Shown: positions 17,664 through 26,637, counted from the stretch's first letter. The stretch: DNA of 64,000 bases from Pseudomonadota bacterium (GCA_016704655.1 JADIZR010000002.1:62001-126000); one strand, 5' to 3'. The notes: a model not told the origin generated them from the letters alone. Translations and numbers: made by a program.

Positions 17664-19202
17664 ATGACCAACCTGCCCGCTCGCGCAGCTACGCTGCTGT
17701 TCGTGCTGTGCTGCACGACAACTGCACTCTCCCACGAGAAGACGCCGCCGTCGGCAGCCGTTACGGTTGCCGGCAGCCTCGGCGAAACGAACTTTCCGAA
17801 CTCCGGCGCCGCCGCGGCCCAGCCGGACTTCATGCGCGGGCTGTTGCTCCTCCACAGCTTCGAGTTCGATGCAGCCCGCCAGTCCTTTCGCGCCGCGCAA
17901 GCAAAAGACCCAGGTTTTGTCATGGCGTACTGGGGCGACGCGCTCAGTCACAACATGCCGATCTGGGGCGAGCAGGACCTCGAGGCCGCGCGCGTCGTCC
18001 TGCGGCGCCTCGGCCCGACGCGCGAGGCGCGCATGACCCAGGCCGCGACGGATCGTGAGCGCGGGTACCTGGCATCAGTCGAGGCGCTGTACGGCGATGG
18101 CACGAAAGTCGAGCGCGATGCCAGCTTCAACCGGGCACTCGGTGAACTGGCCAGGAAGTTTCCTGCAGACCTGGACGCCCGCTCGTTCTACGCCTTGTCG
18201 TGGCTCGGACTCTCCGGTTCCACGCGCGACACGGCCAACTACATGCGCGCGGCCGCCGAGGCCGAAGCCGTCTACGAGATCGACCCCCGCCATCCAGGTG
18301 CGCTGCACTATCTCGTGCACGCCTATGACGATCCTGTGCATGCGCCCCTCGGCCTGCGAGCCGCGCGACGCTACGGCAAGGTCGCGCCGGCAGCGGCACA
18401 TGCACAGCACATGCCTTCGCACATCTTCTTCGCGTTGGGGATGTGGGACGACGCGATCGCAGCCAATGTCGCCTCCCTCGCGACGGCGCGTAGCCAGGGA
18501 CAAGGCGGCTATCACGCCCTCGAGTGGCTGGCCTACGCTTACCTGCAGCAGGGGATGCGTGATGATGCCGCGAAGCTGGTGCAGTCCGTGGCAGACGATG
18601 TCGCCAGGAATCCCACGCCTGGCAATCGCACGACCCTCGCGTACGCCCGCGCGATGTGGCTCGTCGAGACCGGCAGCGCCGACGCGATGGGGTGGGCAGA
18701 CGTCGACGAGACGGGCATCAAGTCGATCTATGCGTTTTCGGCATACGATTTTGCGCGCGGCGTAGTCGCGGCCCGAAGCGGCAACGTGGCTGCCGCTGAA
18801 GCCCAGGCGCGACGCCTGCAAGCCCGGTCCGACGCGGCACGCGCGAACGCGGTTGGCGTCGTCGCGAGCCGTTACGACTCTGTCACGCCAGTAGAGCTGG
18901 AGCAGGGCCAGGTCCTCGCCACCGCGCTCCAAGGAGCGATCCTGTTCGCGCAGGGCAAACGGGACAACGGCCTCGACAGCGTGCGGGAGGCGATCGCCAG
19001 GGCCGACTCGATGGCATTCGAATACGGCCCGCCGTACTCGGTGAAACCCCTGGACGAATTGCTGGGCGACCTCCTGCTCACTGCCGGAAGGCCGGTCGAA
19101 GCCGCCGCGGCCTACCGGAAAACGCTGGCCGTGCACCCGGACCGCAGGCTGGCCGTTGCGGGTCTGAACGCAGCACTCGGCGCAGAGTCGCCCGACGGCT
19201 GA
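17664..19202 (+). CDS. Secreted TPR-repeat protein, unknown function
   Basis: A 513-residue protein with a signal peptide (about residues 1-24, TTTALSHEKT). Helical repeats of tetratricopeptide type cover most of the chain, for example LLLLHSFEFDAARQSFRAAQ, HPGALHYLVHAYDD and ALGMWDDAIAANVASL. The first block and the MAYWGDALSHN motif mark a conserved family of periplasmic TPR proteins with no known reaction. It is transcribed divergently from the amidohydrolase, with 129 bases between the starts. The ATG is preceded by GGGGGACTGATCAG. Confidence 0.85.
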   Translation: MTNLPARAATLLFVLCCTTTALSHEKTPPSAAVTVAGSLGETNFPNSGAAAAQPDFMRGLLLLHSFEFDAARQSFRAAQAKDPGFVMAYWGDALSHNMPIWGEQDLEAARVVLRRLGPTREARMTQAATDRERGYLASVEALYGDGTKVERDASFNRALGELARKFPADLDARSFYALSWLGLSGSTRDTANYMRAAAEAEAVYEIDPRHPGALHYLVHAYDDPVHAPLGLRAARRYGKVAPAAAHAQHMPSHIFFALGMWDDAIAANVASLATARSQGQGGYHALEWLAYAYLQQGMRDDAAKLVQSVADDVARNPTPGNRTTLAYARAMWLVETGSADAMGWADVDETGIKSIYAFSAYDFARGVVAARSGNVAAAEAQARRLQARSDAARANAVGVVASRYDSVTPVELEQGQVLATALQGAILFAQGKRDNGLDSVREAIARADSMAFEYGPPYSVKPLDELLGDLLLTAGRPVEAAAAYRKTLAVHPDRRLAVAGLNAALGAESPDG

Positions 19203-19261
19203 CCTGATGCAGCGTTGGACCGGAGGTCGCGATCAGAACGGCCGGTTGACCCGAGGCCATG

Positions 19262-19290
19262 AAAAAACCCCGGTCTTTTGGGGACCGGGG
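19262..19290 (-). terminator. Rho-independent terminator for the minus strand
   Basis: A perfect 8-bp stem CCCCGGTC/GACCGGGG with a 7-base loop. Read on the minus strand it is followed by six T residues, the form of an intrinsic terminator. It lies about 70 bases beyond the stop of the 65-residue minus-strand gene and after the stop of the TPR gene on the other strand. Confidence 0.85.
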
Positions 19291-19358
19291 CTGGAGTGGG
19301 CGGACTTTGGTCGAAGGGAAGGGGAAAATCCGCCAGGGGAACCGTTGCGCCGTGGCGC

Positions 19359-19556
19359 TCAGTGCAGCCTTGCCCACTGCAGGACCTTGACGTCCTGCTG
19401 CGCGCGGCCGAAGTTGCGTGCGATGATCCGGGTCGCTTCGTTCATGCCCTTGTTCGGGCGCGGTTGGCTGTCGAGTTCGACCACGCCACGGAACTCCTCG
19501 AGACCCCGCGGCTGCGCCTGCTCGACGATGAAATGCGCGTAGAACTTGATGCTCAT
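19359..19556 (-). CDS. Small conserved-looking hypothetical protein
   Basis: A 65-residue soluble protein starting MSIKFYAHFIVEQAQPRGLE. It contains a central strand-rich VVELDSQPRPNKGMNEATRI and ends DVKVLQWARLH. The frame is open far upstream, but codon use and the ATG point to this short product, and a strong intrinsic terminator follows on the same strand. No family is recognised. It is divergent from greB. Confidence 0.6.
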   Translation of the reverse strand: MSIKFYAHFIVEQAQPRGLEEFRGVVELDSQPRPNKGMNEATRIIARNFGRAQQDVKVLQWARLH

Positions 19557-19640
19557 GGACGGCACGCTACTGTCCGCCCCCGGCCTTTTCCGTGACCTCG
19601 TGCACACAAATCCGGCGCCCGGCACCTGCCTGCTGAAAAC

Positions 19641-20153
19641 ATGACGCGCTACCGAAAACCCGCCACGCCCGGCTCCAGGTATTCGACCCCCGCAGGTGAG
19701 TTCCGGCTGCGCGCCGAGCTCGACGAGCTGTGGCGCGTCTTGCGTCCGCAAGTCACCAAGGCGGTGCAGGAAGCAGCAGCGCAGGGTGACCGCTCGGAGA
19801 ATGCGGAATACATCTACGGCAAGCGGCAACTGCGCGAGATCGATCGCCGGGTGCGGTTCCTGCGCCAGCGGCTCGAAGGCATGGTCGTGGTATCGCGACC
19901 GCCGGACGACCGCAGCCGGATCTTCTTCGGCGCCTGGGTGCAGGTGGAGGACGACACCGGTACGGCAACGGAGTTCCGCATCGTCGGGCCCGATGAACTC
20001 GACCCGGCGCGGCGTTACGTCAGCATGGATTCGCCGCTCGCCCGTGCGCTGATGGGCAAGCGCGTCGATGACGAGGTGACGATCGAGATTCCCGGTGGAC
20101 GACGCGCTTACGTCGTCGTCGGCATCCGTTACGAGGAACCGGACGCAGCGTGA
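19641..20153 (+). CDS. greB: Transcription elongation factor GreB
   Basis: A 170-residue Gre factor. The N-terminal coiled coil contains QGDRSENAEYIYGKRQLREI, the GreB form of the acidic tip region (Asp and Glu residues that support RNA cleavage in backtracked RNA polymerase). The C-terminal FKBP-like domain spans about residues 85-165 and ends in a typical GGRRAYVVVGIRY. GreB rather than GreA is indicated by the NAEYIYGK variant and the Arg-rich RRVRFLRQRLEGM. It is a single gene with no operon partner. Confidence 0.95.
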   Translation: MTRYRKPATPGSRYSTPAGEFRLRAELDELWRVLRPQVTKAVQEAAAQGDRSENAEYIYGKRQLREIDRRVRFLRQRLEGMVVVSRPPDDRSRIFFGAWVQVEDDTGTATEFRIVGPDELDPARRYVSMDSPLARALMGKRVDDEVTIEIPGGRRAYVVVGIRYEEPDAA

Positions 20154-20229
20154 CGCGGCAGGCCGTCGTGGGTGTCTTCCACGGCAACGTGATCGCGCCC
20201 ACCCGACGACGGGGCGGCGCGCGCGGCAG

Positions 20230-21648
20230 TCACACCACGCGGACGTTCTTGAACTGCCAGGGATCCGTTTCGTCGAGGTCCTCGGGGAACATCCGGCCGC
20301 GATCGACCAGCGGGTGCCACTCGGAGTACTCGCCCACGACCAGGCCAAGGTAAGGCCGGCAGATTTCCAGGATGCGCTTGTAGTCGATGTCGTCGGGTTC
20401 GACGATGCCGCTGTTCGGATTCTCGATCGCCCAGATCAGGCCCGCCATCGCCGAGACCGTGACCTGCAGCGACGTCGCGCTGTTGTGCGGCGCGAGCTGG
20501 CGGGCTTCCTGCACGGAGAGCTGCGAGCCGTACCAGTACGCGTTTTTCTTGTGTCCCGCGAGCAGCACGCCGAGCTCGTCGACGCCCTTCACGATGTCGT
20601 CCATCATGATTCGCTTGCTGTCCTGCATGCGCCAGTTGCGGCCGGCGAGCTCGTGCACGGACAGCACCGCGGCGTCGCTCGGGTGATAGGCGTAATGCAC
20701 CGTCGGGCGATAGACGACCTGCTCACCCTTTTTCACGGTGAGGTAGTCGGCGATCGAGATGGCCTCGCCGTGCGTGATCAGGAAACCGTGGAACGGTCCG
20801 GCCATCGGCGTCCAGGTACGCACTCGCGTCGCTGCGCCGGGCTGCATCAGGTAGATGGCGCTGCCGCGGCCGAAGTCGTGCTTCTTGCCGTCGCGCGGCC
20901 AGTTCTTTTCATGCGAGCCCCAGCCGAGTTCCGCCGGCTGGCAGCCTTCGCCGACGAATCCGTCCACCGACCAGGTGTTGACGAACTCGTTCGGCTCCTT
21001 CTGCCGGTCGCCCACCTGCGTGTCGCGCTCGGCGATGTGGATGACTTTCACGCCCAGCTTGTGCGCGAGCGCAGCCCAGTCGGCGCGCGTGCCCGGCTCG
21101 GCTGTCTCGACGCCGGTGTCCGAGGCGATGTTGAGCAATGCCTGCTTCACCAGGTGCGAGACGAGCCCCGGGTTGGCGCCGTGCGTGAGCACTGCCGTCG
21201 GCGCCCGCTGCTTCGAATCCTTGAGCGTCAGCGCTTCTTCGCGCAGCGCGTAGTTGGTTCGCCGCGCCGGTGAGATCGTCGGGTCGGTGTAGCCACCCGG
21301 CCACGGCTCGATGCAGGTGTCGAGGTAGAGCGCGCCCTTTTCATGGGCGAGCTTGACCAGCGCGAGCGATGACACGTCGACCGACAGGTTCAGCAGGAAG
21401 TCGCCGCGGCCCACGATCGGGTCGAGCACGTTCTTGAAGTTCTGGCGCGTCAGCGCGTGCTTCACGAAGCGCACCCCGTATTCCTGCGCGATCTTCTCAC
21501 CGGCCTCGTCGGCGGTGACGATCGTGACCTGGTCGGGCTGAATGCCGACATGGCGCAGGATCAGCGGCAGTACGCCCTGGCCGATGCTGCCAAAGCCGAC
21601 GAAGACAAGGCGGCCGGGGAAGACGACGTGAACGGGATAGCTGGTCAT
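20230..21648 (-). CDS. Homospermidine synthase
   Basis: A 472-residue NAD-dependent enzyme of the saccharopine dehydrogenase-like fold. It joins two putrescine units (or putrescine and spermidine) to form homospermidine. GRLVFVGFGSIGQGVLPLI is the NAD-binding loop at residues 10-28, and THGANPGLVSHLVKQALL, EPWPGGYTDPTIS and GEYSEWHPLVDRGRMFPED are conserved in bacterial homospermidine synthases. The start is the ATG before TSYPVHVVFPG; the upstream frame is not conserved. A SpeA arginine decarboxylase gene lies 2 kb away and could supply the putrescine route. Confidence 0.93.
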   Translation of the reverse strand: MTSYPVHVVFPGRLVFVGFGSIGQGVLPLILRHVGIQPDQVTIVTADEAGEKIAQEYGVRFVKHALTRQNFKNVLDPIVGRGDFLLNLSVDVSSLALVKLAHEKGALYLDTCIEPWPGGYTDPTISPARRTNYALREEALTLKDSKQRAPTAVLTHGANPGLVSHLVKQALLNIASDTGVETAEPGTRADWAALAHKLGVKVIHIAERDTQVGDRQKEPNEFVNTWSVDGFVGEGCQPAELGWGSHEKNWPRDGKKHDFGRGSAIYLMQPGAATRVRTWTPMAGPFHGFLITHGEAISIADYLTVKKGEQVVYRPTVHYAYHPSDAAVLSVHELAGRNWRMQDSKRIMMDDIVKGVDELGVLLAGHKKNAYWYGSQLSVQEARQLAPHNSATSLQVTVSAMAGLIWAIENPNSGIVEPDDIDYKRILEICRPYLGLVVGEYSEWHPLVDRGRMFPEDLDETDPWQFKNVRVV

Positions 21649-21751
21649 GATTGCTCTATCGGGAATCCTGTTTTGCCGACCCCGAACGGGCGGTTGGCTG
21701 ACTAGTTTACCGCGAAAACTTCCGGAGCCGGTTGCAGGCGCTGCGAGCGGC

Positions 21752-22429
21752 TCAGCTCCGATGAACCACGTCACGCCAGTGCGGCGGAAAGGACCGATCG
21801 TAGCCCGGCAGCTGTTCCACGCGCTCGATCCAGCGGGCAATGGCCGGGTAGGTCGACTCCATCGGCAGGAAGCGCGACCGGAGGTCGCCGGCCTCGCGTT
21901 TTTCCATTGCACGGCGGAGCAGCATGATGCCCGGAAAGACTGTCAGGTCGGCCGCCGACGGCTGCTCACCGACGAGCCAGTCCGACTTGCTGAGCCGACC
22001 CTCGATCGTGCGGGCCTCGCCCGCGACGAGGTGCATCGCCCTGGTGGTTTCTTCGGCCTGCTGGTCAAGCTGGTCGAGGAACACCGCGGACACGATCTGC
22101 GTCAGGAAGTGTTCGGCGTAAGCCTGGTACTCGCAAATGACACGCATGATCGTCCCGGCCTCCTCGGCCGACGTGCCGAAGAGCGGGTAATCCGGGTACT
22201 TGCGGTCGAGGTACAGCAGGCAGGCCAGCGACTCGAACACGACGTAGTCGCCGTCCTTGAGCACGGGCACCCGGCCACGCGGATTCATCCGCAGCATCTG
22301 CGGCGACTTGTGCTCCTGCTTCGAGAACTGCAACAAGTGCGAGTCGTAGGCGAGGCGCTTGTACTCGAGCGCTAGCAGCACGCGCCAGGAGTGCGGGCTG
22401 CCGCTGCCCCAGTAGATTTCGATGGCCAT
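21752..22429 (-). CDS. Glutathione S-transferase family protein
   Basis: A 225-residue protein with the N-terminal thioredoxin-like domain (IEIYWGSGSPHSWRVLLALE, residues 3-22; NPRGRVPVLKDGDYVVFES for glutathione binding) and a C-terminal helical domain (SAADLTVFPGIMLL). The possible catalytic Ser lies in SPHSWR. The class is unclear. GGAGG lies just before the ATG. It is divergent from the sulfurtransferase gene, with 70 bases between start codons. Confidence 0.9.
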   Translation of the reverse strand: MAIEIYWGSGSPHSWRVLLALEYKRLAYDSHLLQFSKQEHKSPQMLRMNPRGRVPVLKDGDYVVFESLACLLYLDRKYPDYPLFGTSAEEAGTIMRVICEYQAYAEHFLTQIVSAVFLDQLDQQAEETTRAMHLVAGEARTIEGRLSKSDWLVGEQPSAADLTVFPGIMLLRRAMEKREAGDLRSRFLPMESTYPAIARWIERVEQLPGYDRSFPPHWRDVVHRS

Positions 22430-22499
22430 GAATCCTCCGCCGCGCCCCTTGCGGCGCAGGTGCATCCGGATTGTACTGGCAGCTGCGGAGGAAGCGACG

Positions 22500-23354
22500 A
22501 TGACCTGGCAGACACTCGTGAGCGCGGAACAGGTGGCCGATCGGCTCGGTGATCCGCGGCTGCTGGTATTCGACTGCCGCTACGAACTGGCGCGTCCCGA
22601 GGCTGGCCGCGAAGCCTACCTGCGCGGCCACCTGGTGGGTGCCATCCACGCGGACCTGCATCACGACCTCGCGGGGCCGACGTCGCCGACCAGCGGCCGG
22701 CATCCCCTGCCGGATCCACAGGTCTTCGCAGCACGTCTGCGGCGCTGGGGTGTCGATGACGATTCGTTGCTGCTCGCCTATGACGACGCCACCAGCATGT
22801 GGGCCTCGCGTTTCTGGTGGATGACGGCGAAATGGCTTGGCCATCGACACGTCGCGGTCATGGACGGCGGCATGCACCGCTGGCTGCAACTCGGCCTGCC
22901 GATGACGACTGATCCGGCTCCGTTGCGCCCGACCGGTGACTTCGCGGCACGTCCCGATGCGGGGGCGTTTGTCGATGCCGATACGACGCAGGCGGCTGCG
23001 CTCGATCCGCAGCGCAGGGTGCTCGATGCCCGCGCCGCGGAGCGTTATCGCGGCGAGGTCGAACCGATTGACCCGGTCGCGGGCCACGTGCCCGGCGCGC
23101 TCAATCATCCATCGTCGGGCGTCGTCGCTGCTGACGGCCGGTTGCTGCCGCCCGCCGAGTTGGCGCGCGCGTTCGCCCAATCCCTCGGGCCTGTCAGCGC
23201 GGCCGACACGATCACGATGTGCGGGTCGGGCGTCACGGCCTGCCACCTGCTGCTGGCGATGGAACACGCCGGACTGCCTGGAGCGCGCCTCTATCCCGGC
23301 AGCTGGAGCGAGTGGTCGAGAAACCCCGCGCGCCCGGTCGCGCGCGGAAGGTGA
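22500..23354 (+). CDS. Sulfurtransferase, two-rhodanese type
   Basis: A 284-residue protein with two rhodanese domains, about residues 5-130 and 150-275. The second carries the active-site loop CGSGVTACHLLLAM, whose Cys accepts sulfane sulfur. CGSGVTA is found in 3-mercaptopyruvate and some thiosulfate sulfurtransferases, so SseA-like activity is likely but not settled. GGAGGAAG precedes the ATG. The stop codon runs straight into the second nonamer repeat block. Confidence 0.92.
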   Translation: MTWQTLVSAEQVADRLGDPRLLVFDCRYELARPEAGREAYLRGHLVGAIHADLHHDLAGPTSPTSGRHPLPDPQVFAARLRRWGVDDDSLLLAYDDATSMWASRFWWMTAKWLGHRHVAVMDGGMHRWLQLGLPMTTDPAPLRPTGDFAARPDAGAFVDADTTQAAALDPQRRVLDARAAERYRGEVEPIDPVAGHVPGALNHPSSGVVAADGRLLPPAELARAFAQSLGPVSAADTITMCGSGVTACHLLLAMEHAGLPGARLYPGSWSEWSRNPARPVARGR

Positions 23355-23524
23355 GGAAGGGGAGGAAGGGCAGGAAGGATAGGAAGGGCAGGAAGGACAG
23401 GAAGGACAGGAAGGGAAGAGCCGGAGGTGATGCTGAGCCATCCAGGTAGCCGCTCTGCCCTTCCTCGCCTTCCTGTCCTTCCTATCCTTCCTGCCCTTCC
23501 TCCTCTTCCTCCCCTTCCTCCCCT
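23352..23524. repeat. Inverted nonamer arrays, second locus
   Basis: Directly after the sulfurtransferase stop, purine units of the form AGGAAGGGC / AGGAAGGAC / AGGAAGGAT repeat about eight times. After a spacer of about 45 bases, pyrimidine units such as CCTTCCTGT and CCTTCCTCC repeat about seven times to 23524. Arms are complementary in type and can fold as a long stem. It ends about 90 bases before speA, so it could insulate the two genes. The two arms are not identical unit by unit. Confidence 0.85.
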
Positions 23525-23616
23525 AGATTTCTATTTACGTGGCCCCCGCTTCTGACTATCGTGCGCGCCTCTTTTTTCCGGCCTGAACGCCGGACACAGG
23601 TGGAACGACCAAGACA

Positions 23617-25563
23617 GTGGAAAATCCCGACCGCAAGACTGGCTACACCGGCCCCTGGAACGTCGAGGACTCGCTCGACCTTTACGGCGTCAACGCCTGG
23701 GGCAACGGCTACTTCGGCATCAATGCCGCTGGCCACGCCATCGTGCGTCCCGACTGGACCGAGGGCCGGGAGATCGACCTGCACGAGGTCGTCACCGGCC
23801 TGGCCGCGCGTGACCTGTCCACGCCCGTGGTCGTCCGCTTCTCGGACATCCTGCGTCACCGCCTGACGCGACTGCGCGACGCGTTCGCCACTGCGATTGC
23901 GGAAAACGAATACACGAGCCGCTATTGCGCGGTGTTCCCGATCAAGGTCAACCAGCAGCGGCTGGTGGTCGAGGAAATTTACGGCTACGGCCGCGAGTTC
24001 GGCTTCGGCCTCGAGGTGGGCTCCAAGCCCGAGCTGCTCGCCGTGATGGCACTGACCGAAGGCGAGTCCGAGCGCCTGATCATCTGCAACGGCTTCAAGG
24101 ACGACAGCTACATCGAGGCCGTGATCCTCGCGACCAAGCTCGGCCGCACCATCATCCCGGTGGTCGAGAACTTCAGCGAGCTCGCCCTGATCCTCAAGCA
24201 CGCGAAGAGGTACGACGTGCGTCCGCGCCTCGGCGTGCGCGTGAAGCTCGCGAGCGAAGGCGCCGGACGCTGGCGCGAATCGTCCGGCGAAAAGAGCAAG
24301 TTCGGCCTGTTCGTCACCGAGATCCTCGACCTCGTCGGCGTGCTCAAGGAACACGGGATGGAGGACTGCCTGCAGCTCGTGCACTGCCACCCGGGCAGCC
24401 AGCTGCAGGACATCCGCCGCGTCAAGGACGCCGTGACGGAACTCGCGCACGTCTACGCCGAACTCAAGCAGCTGGGCGCCGGCCTGCAGTACATCGACAT
24501 CGGCGGTGGCCTCGGCGTCGACTACGACGGCAGCCGCACCAATTACGAATCGTCGATGAACTACACGCTGGCCGAATACGCCAGCGACGTGGTCTATCGC
24601 ATCGCGAACGTGTGCAACGCCCGCGGCATCGATCATCCGATCATCGTCAGCGAATCGGGGCGCGCGATCGCCGCGCACCACAGCCTGCTGATCTGCGACG
24701 TGCTCGGCAGCTCGCAGCTCGACCGCTTCCGCGTCACCGAAGCCGACGAGCAGATGGTCCGCGGCAAGGAAATCCCGCAGCCGGTGAAGGACCTGCTCGA
24801 CGCCTACCGCTCGGTCTCCGAGCGCCGGCTGGTCGAGTGCTACCACGACGCGCTGCAGGCACGTGAGCAGGCACTGCAGATGTTCAGCGTCGGCTACCTC
24901 GGCCTCGAGGCCCGTGGCCTGGTCGAGCGCCTGTACTGGGCCACCTGCGCGAAGATCCGCGACCTCTGTCGCAAGCTGGATGCGGTGCCCGAGGAACTCG
25001 AAGGTCTCGAGACGATCCTGAGCGACATCTACTTCTGCAACCTGTCAATCTTCCAGTCGCTGCCCGACAGCTGGGCCATCGACCAGTTGTTCCCGATCAT
25101 GCCGGTGCACCGCCTCGACGAGCGCCCGGCGCGCACGGGCGTGCTGGCCGACATCACCTGCGATTCTGACGGCAAGATCGATCATTTCGTCAGCCTGCGC
25201 GAGACCAAGCGCTCGCTCGAACTGCACGACCTCAAGCCGGAGGAGCCGTACTACATCGCGTTCTTCCTCGTCGGCGCCTACCAGGAAACGCTCGGCGACC
25301 TGCATAACCTGTTCGGCGATACGCACGTCGTGCACATCAAGCTGCACGACGAGGGCGGCTGGTGGATCGAGGAAACCGTGAAGGGAGATTCGGCGACCGA
25401 GGTGCTGCGTTACATGCAGTACGACGTCGAACGGCTGGTACCGCAGTTCGCGCGCGACTGTGAACGCGCCGTGCGCGAAGGCCGCATCACGCTGCCCGAG
25501 AGCCAGGCAATGCGCCGCTTCTACGAAGCCGAACTCGCCGGCTATACGTACCTCGAACCCTAG
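23617..25563 (+). CDS. speA: Biosynthetic arginine decarboxylase
   Basis: A 648-residue PLP enzyme, close to the normal SpeA length, that turns arginine into agmatine. The PLP lysine is in AVFPIKVNQQR near residue 109; HPGSQLQDIRRVKDA and YIDIGGGLGVDYDGS line the cofactor site, and the C-terminal part holds ADITCDSDGKID, where the Cys/Asp pair is catalytic. It starts with GTG at the first conserved residue. Its stop codon shares CTAG with the convergent GDT1-type gene. With homospermidine synthase it forms a local polyamine gene set. Confidence 0.96.
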   Translation: MENPDRKTGYTGPWNVEDSLDLYGVNAWGNGYFGINAAGHAIVRPDWTEGREIDLHEVVTGLAARDLSTPVVVRFSDILRHRLTRLRDAFATAIAENEYTSRYCAVFPIKVNQQRLVVEEIYGYGREFGFGLEVGSKPELLAVMALTEGESERLIICNGFKDDSYIEAVILATKLGRTIIPVVENFSELALILKHAKRYDVRPRLGVRVKLASEGAGRWRESSGEKSKFGLFVTEILDLVGVLKEHGMEDCLQLVHCHPGSQLQDIRRVKDAVTELAHVYAELKQLGAGLQYIDIGGGLGVDYDGSRTNYESSMNYTLAEYASDVVYRIANVCNARGIDHPIIVSESGRAIAAHHSLLICDVLGSSQLDRFRVTEADEQMVRGKEIPQPVKDLLDAYRSVSERRLVECYHDALQAREQALQMFSVGYLGLEARGLVERLYWATCAKIRDLCRKLDAVPEELEGLETILSDIYFCNLSIFQSLPDSWAIDQLFPIMPVHRLDERPARTGVLADITCDSDGKIDHFVSLRETKRSLELHDLKPEEPYYIAFFLVGAYQETLGDLHNLFGDTHVVHIKLHDEGGWWIEETVKGDSATEVLRYMQYDVERLVPQFARDCERAVREGRITLPESQAMRRFYEAELAGYTYLEP

Positions 25564-26135
25564 CCGAGCGAGCCGAACCCGAGCAGCACGGCGATGCCGA
25601 GCGCGAGGAAGATCGCGGCGGCGATCCGGTGCACCACCTGCATCGGCAGCTTCTTCGCGGCGACTTCGCCGAGCAGCACCGCCGGCACGTTCGCCAGCAT
25701 CATGCCGAGCGTCGTACCCGCCACGACTGCCACCAGCGAGCTGTACTTCGCGGCCAGCGCGATGGTCGCAATCTGCGTCTTGTCGCCCATCTCGAGCAGG
25801 AAGAACGCGATCAACGTGGTGACGAACACGCCGAACCGGGGAGCGGCGTCTTGCTTTTCATCGTCGCCGTACTTGTCGGGCACGAGCGTCCAGGCCGCCA
25901 TCGCGATGAACGACAGGCCGAGGATCCAGCGCATCGCCATCGGTCCGACCAGCGCCGAGATCCATGCACCCGCCGCGCCGGCCACCGCGTGGTTGACCGC
26001 CGTCGCGACCAGGATGCCGAGGATGATGGGGATCGGTCTGCGGAATTTCGCCGCGAGCACGAGCGCGAGCAGCTGCGTCTTGTCACCGATCTCGGCAAGA
26101 GCGACGACACCGGTCGAAACGAGAAAGGCTTCCAT
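25560..26135 (-). CDS. TMEM165/GDT1 family cation (Mn2+) transporter
   Basis: A 191-residue membrane protein with two copies of the UPF0016/GDT1 motif, ALAEIGDKTQLLAL near residues 12-25 and LLEMGDKTQIATIA near residues 113-126. Six transmembrane helices are predicted in a 3+3 repeat, separated by a short charged loop (PDKYGDDEKQD). Bacterial members studied so far export manganese, so that is the best inference. No manganese riboswitch of the yybP-ykoY type was seen upstream. It is convergent with speA, the stops overlapping by 4 bases. Confidence 0.9.
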   Translation of the reverse strand: MEAFLVSTGVVALAEIGDKTQLLALVLAAKFRRPIPIILGILVATAVNHAVAGAAGAWISALVGPMAMRWILGLSFIAMAAWTLVPDKYGDDEKQDAAPRFGVFVTTLIAFFLLEMGDKTQIATIALAAKYSSLVAVVAGTTLGMMLANVPAVLLGEVAAKKLPMQVVHRIAAAIFLALGIAVLLGFGSLG

Positions 26136-26274
26136 GGTCTGGGCTCAAGCGAAGGCGGCGGCGGACCTTAGCACCGTGCCAGACGGGACCGCCATGCGCA
26201 TCGGCACCGGGCTCAGGCTGCTGCGTAACATGCAGCAAGTCATTGAACGTTCACGAGCATTTAACAGGCCCGTC

Positions 26275-26508
26275 ATGGGCAGGCGGTGCAATGTCGCCCT
26301 GTCTCACCGCACGGCGTCACCCAGGATGCTCGAAGAAGCTCTCGATCCGCGACCGTCCCTGCCACTCGAATTCGCCCGCGTCTTGACCGGATCTGCAACG
26401 GTCCCGGCCGTCTCGGTCGCCACGCTCGCGCAGATCTGGAACGACGACGCGTCGTTCTGGAGCAACCTGCGCACCCTGGAGTACTGGACCGACCGCGCCC
26501 ATCGCTGA
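26275..26508 (+). CDS. Possible small protein, unknown
   Basis: A possible 77-residue product ending in SFWSNLRTLEYWTDRAHR. The second half, from an internal Met at 26326, shows GC-rich third codon positions like real genes here, and a hairpin followed by seven T residues lies about 35 bases after the stop. There is no convincing ribosome-binding site and no recognised domain. An upstream ATG at 26192 is also possible. It may be non-coding. Confidence 0.3.
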   Translation: MGRRCNVALSHRTASPRMLEEALDPRPSLPLEFARVLTGSATVPAVSVATLAQIWNDDASFWSNLRTLEYWTDRAHR

Positions 26509-26540
26509 TCCCGGTCTTGTCAGACCCCGCACCGCACGAC

Positions 26541-26563
26541 GGAGCCGCCAGCGGCATTTTTTT
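26541..26563 (+). terminator. Possible intrinsic terminator
   Basis: A short GC-rich dyad (GCCG-CCAG-CGGC) is followed by A and seven T residues on the plus strand. The stem is only 4-5 bp, so it is a weak candidate. It would end transcripts from the small open frame that stops at 26508. Confidence 0.4.
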
Positions 26564-26618
26564 GCGCTGCATCAACGATTTAGGTTGCAGCGTCCCCGAT
26601 CTGCAAGTACATTCGGCC

Positions 26619-26637
26619 TTGGTCAAAGTTTGACCAA
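26619..26637. promoter_or_regulatory. Palindromic operator-like site
   Basis: TTGGTCAAAGTTTGACCAA is a 9-bp perfect inverted repeat around a single central base. This shape is typical of a dimeric repressor or activator site. No regulator gene lies beside it. The nearest plus-strand gene is the RRM protein 476 bases downstream. The binding protein is unknown. Confidence 0.4.

Noticed and set aside
26136..26300. Manganese riboswitch (yybP-ykoY) upstream of the GDT1-type gene
   Set aside because: No matching conserved core was seen by eye in the upstream sequence.
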